A stretch of DNA of 64,000 nt from Pyronema omphalodes (lineage: Eukaryota > Ascomycota > Pezizomycetes > Pezizales > Pyronemataceae), in assembly GCA_024516155.1 (NCBI GenBank), contig JAJJXM010000035.1:124001-188000 (forward strand), written 5' to 3'. The translations under genes were made by a program, and so were the position numbers. Each line of letters opens with the position of its first letter. The stretch's first letter is position 1. Below the pieces are notes generated by a model. The model did no database searches. It had not been told where the DNA came from and saw only the letters and a list, made by a program, of their open reading frames with translations. Positions 61,146-64,000 of the stretch are shown in pieces.

Positions 61146-62125
61146 ACCGTCTTATTGAAGCGGCATTTAGGACTCTAACACAAAGCTTAAACAACGCTTG
61201 TACAATCGAATCAATCAAGTATTTACCAAATTTCTGTCTTTTATTGAACTATGAGTCTATGATAAGTTCATGCAGCTACAAAATCCAAAGCACGTCATAT
61301 CTACACCATCAACCGACTTTCAACCCTTTTCGAATGCCAACGGCTTCTCTATATAATTTCATTTCGAACCGCTGCTTTCAGCAGTTATTTCCTAGACCTC
61401 CATTTTTTGTCAATTTTACACCACTCTTTTGGCTCCATTGAACATCCTAGTTATACTGGAACTGCATTTGTGGTCGGTCATTGATGACTGATGGTTGCTG
61501 ATGGACGTTATGGGCTAAGGTTTACTCTGTTCTTAAAGGTTGAACTACCGCAAGGCTTCTGAACTACTCGTTCTTAACGCTGAGTCTAAAGAACATAAGG
61601 GAACTTCAAGGAGTATCTCCAAGTTCTGTTAAGCGGTGGGGTACCTTCGCGGTACCGGCAACTGACATCATCCTAGAATCACGATCGCTGTCACTCGGCC
61701 GTTTCGCTGTTTTCCTTTCTAGCTATCGAATGCATCCGCCCACCACAATTTTGCTCTCTATCCACTCACTCATAGACTATTGCCAATCAACATGCACCAT
61801 CCTGCAGCACTTGACAACCTTTCCAACGTCCTTACGAGCCCAGCCTGTTTCTCATCATGCTGGGCACTCTCTATTATCATTCATGTGTAGCCCCGCGAGA
61901 CCATACCCATCTATCGCCGTTCCATACTACGCATAATTACGGTCTTTTTGCTTCGCTTTCTGCTTTTACAATAACTCACCACATATCATCCAAATCCAAC
62001 CAGCACAACACCACGGTCGACCCAAATCGTCCTTCATCCCCGAATTTTGGTATCCACCTCAGCCCTCCATCATCTCCGTGTCACTCCTCTCACCACCACC
62101 ACCACTACCACCACACCCTCTTTTT
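61146..62125. other. Gene-free region
   Basis: Intergenic sequence between two convergent genes. A C/T-rich, His/Pro-coding antisense stretch covers the 3' end of the polyprenol reductase gene but is a shadow. Nothing else is supported. Confidence 0.55.
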
Positions 62126-63259
62126 CTATACCCACCCCGGTACCAATCCCCACCTCTTCGCCCCCATTTTCTGCCACCCAAACTTCGCTTTATACCACTC
62201 CCTATTTCCCCTAGCTGCAACTCCCAGAATGGCCGCCACAAATCCCGCTGCCATCGCCAAAGTCCCGTCAGCAACCCTCCCCCCCGCTCCCCCCATGACC
62301 GCTAATGACATATAGATAAATATCTCTGCCGCATAATGCGGGCACAAAATTCTACTAAAAAACGGGTGCTCCGGAATGCTATACTTTTTAAGGCCAGCGA
62401 GATATGTATGACAGTCTCTCTGAAGTCCGCTCGCTAGGAAAAAGATGGGGAGTGTGAAGAGCGTACGCAAAGAGGGAGCAGTGATGAGGCGTTGTAGGAA
62501 GAGAAGGGTGCTGAGGATTGAGTCTCGTGGAACTATGGAGATGGTGGGAATAGAGCTGGTCCAGAGTGACAGAGGAAGTAATGTGTAGAAAAATAACCCG
62601 ACAAGGTAGTGGCCGATCCACATACGGCTGTTGCTTGGGGGTGAGTGTAGTTGCTCGTAAAGCCTACGAGAGGCTTGGGCGAGGAAACAAATGAAGAGCA
62701 GGCAGAGCTGGTGGGGGCTCATGACGGCGGGCTGGTGTTTGCTATTGAAGCTATCGGCGCTGGGGGTGCTGCTGGAGCTGCTGCTACCCTCAGAGAAGGG
62801 TAGAGCTCGTGGCTCGCAGTAAGCAGCGACAAATCTATAAACAGCCCCATTGGATAATATCTGCGCCGCCCAAAATATGGTCCAGAATACAGCGAGAAAA
62901 TAAAAATGCGTAAACCAGCTGTGGGGTACTGTTAATCCTGCCAGCCAATCCAGCAATCCTTTCTTCTTGCTTTCTGTTGTAGCTTTGGTGACCGTATCTC
63001 CGCCCACTGTTCTGTCGCCTACAGCTCCTCGTGAAGCCCCAGTCTCCCCAGTCGGCAGCGCAGTTTTCCCATAACCCAAAAACCTACTTCCCAACACTGG
63101 TAAACTTGCCGCCACAAGTACAGAGCCAGCTGCGAGCGCGAATAGAGTTCTTATCACATCTGGTACTGTGACATCGTCGAGGTAAGGTCCGAGCTGTAAG
63201 CGGAGGTGATCGAGGATATCGTTAATTGCTTCGAGGTCATATGGGAGATGATCGAACAT
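62126..63259 (-). CDS. DFG10: DFG10/SRD5A3-like polyprenol reductase
   Basis: Single-exon 377-aa ER membrane enzyme of dolichol synthesis, part of N-glycosylation. It is in the 3-oxo-5-alpha-steroid 4-dehydrogenase C-terminal family. Several membrane helices are visible (LFALAAGSVLVAASLPVLG; FLAVFWTIFWAAQIL; LCLLFICFLAQA; YLVGLFFYTLLPLSLW). Family motifs: QASRRLYEQLH, HPFFSRILCPHYAAEIFIYM, and the end REWYKAKFGWQK then RWGLVPGWV. The run of Ser around residue 160-170 is a loop insertion. Length is close to fungal DFG10 proteins (about 300-380 aa). Confidence 0.9.
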   Translation of the reverse strand: MFDHLPYDLEAINDILDHLRLQLGPYLDDVTVPDVIRTLFALAAGSVLVAASLPVLGSRFLGYGKTALPTGETGASRGAVGDRTVGGDTVTKATTESKKKGLLDWLAGLTVPHSWFTHFYFLAVFWTIFWAAQILSNGAVYRFVAAYCEPRALPFSEGSSSSSSTPSADSFNSKHQPAVMSPHQLCLLFICFLAQASRRLYEQLHSPPSNSRMWIGHYLVGLFFYTLLPLSLWTSSIPTISIVPRDSILSTLLFLQRLITAPSLRTLFTLPIFFLASGLQRDCHTYLAGLKKYSIPEHPFFSRILCPHYAAEIFIYMSLAVMGGAGGRVADGTLAMAAGFVAAILGVAARGNREWYKAKFGWQKMGAKRWGLVPGWV

Positions 63260-64000
63260 GATGAATAATGTTGAGCAATGTTACCGTGTTAACATCTCGA
63301 TATGGAGCTGGTCACGGGGAAGTGGGCGGCGGACGCGATTCGGGAGATGAGAGCAGCTGGGAAGGATGTTAGCGGAACAGGGGTGGGGTGCGAGTGGGGG
63401 CGCAATGCGAGGCTGACGATGGTGACATGTGAAGATGCTAGACGAGGCTGAGTACATTGCGGATTCTAGTTGCAAAATAAATATAAATCGAAATCACACG
63501 GATACTTGGAATCTGGAGGCGCTTTAATGTGGTTTTCATTGCCGCTTTTGTTATTGAGTGATGTCTTTTTCGATTGATTGATCTGTTACACTACGTAATA
63601 AGGTGCCTCGGGCGTTGCTGCATGCTCTATTTACTTGCATCATGACGCATCACTGTGGCTACCCGCTGTATATCAACGGGATATGACATTTTACACGCGG
63701 GTGGGGGAATCGAGGCAGACGATAGGGAACAGGGTTTATTTTTAGGATAACAATAATGCAGGACAACATACAACATTCCAATAATCATCTGAAAAGTCAA
63801 GGTTATCACAGTGTGAAAGATGAGGTCCATCAATCGAGATAGTGAAGAGCTATCTCAAAGTAAGTATGTGAGAGGTAATAGAAGTGCGCATTGGGACTCG
63901 ATGAGTTCGCCATATACCTCATTCCTCAATCATTGTCGATTGCCCATTTGATACAACATCTACTTTTGAATCATAGAATCTATAGGGACTCAGCAGACCA
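63260..64000. other. Right end, promoter side of the DFG10-like gene
   Basis: No gene supported. Probable promoter and leader of the polyprenol reductase gene in the first few hundred bases. Open frames on the minus strand at 63281-63475 and 63627-63833 lack features. Confidence 0.5.

Noticed and set aside
62126..62315. Plus-strand His/Pro-rich frame over the end of the polyprenol reductase gene
   Set aside because: Antisense shadow of a conserved C-terminus; composition is low-complexity.

Overview
The window is nuclear DNA from a filamentous ascomycete. The genes are short and well separated and carry one to five small introns, mostly about 45 to 110 nt. Most introns have GTRNGY-type donors and CTAAC/CTGAC-like branch sites. 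Leaders are CT-rich, and the intergenic DNA is AT-rich with many microsatellites. The protein set suggests a Leotiomycetes or Sclerotiniaceae-like genome: two small secreted CAP/PR-1 proteins, F-box/LRR proteins, an AP-1-like bZIP factor and a CENP-B-type DNA-binding protein. That placement is inference; no marker gene proves it.

Layout: the left end (1-4081) is gene-poor, followed by a CENP-B-type HTH protein gene (4082-5819, +). A gene-free, simple-repeat-rich stretch runs to 11.4 kb. Then come Mediator subunit 10 (11402-12236, -) and an SLC35F6-like multi-pass transporter (12731-14239, -), a YjlB-like cupin (17425-17988, +), an F-box/LRR protein ending in a CaaX box (20236-22082, +), a PhyH dioxygenase with an apparent frameshift (23762-24639, +) and a 718-residue F-box-like protein (25594-28025, -). 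An AP-1-like bZIP gene (31337-32691, -) follows with a microsatellite-rich upstream region, then an arrestin-domain gene (37394-40445, +). Two CAP/PR-1 genes (45894-46760, -; 51131-51945, +) diverge across 4.4 kb that holds a likely hAT-type MITE, a hairpin and a minisatellite. The right end is a housekeeping block: Yar1-like ankyrin protein (-) and RNA polymerase III subunit RPC11 (+) facing away from each other, ribosomal protein uL13/RPL16 (-) and an ALKBH6-like dioxygenase (+) facing away from each other, then a DFG10-like polyprenol reductase (-).

Functional links are loose, as expected for a fungal chromosome arm. The right block groups translation functions (Pol III termination and cleavage subunit, a large-subunit ribosomal protein, a possible ribosomal-protein chaperone) under two bidirectional promoters. 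The most useful observations are a 203-bp element with 19-bp terminal inverted repeats and a nearly matching 8-bp target duplication; a dispersed repeat family; a CaaX-ended F-box protein; a probable GC-AG intron; and reading-frame breaks in three genes (MED10, PhyH, arrestin). Those breaks look either like uncorrected indels or like real decay. I saw no rRNA, no convincing tRNA, no CRISPR array and no complete autonomous transposon. I found no single previously undescribed multi-gene system.
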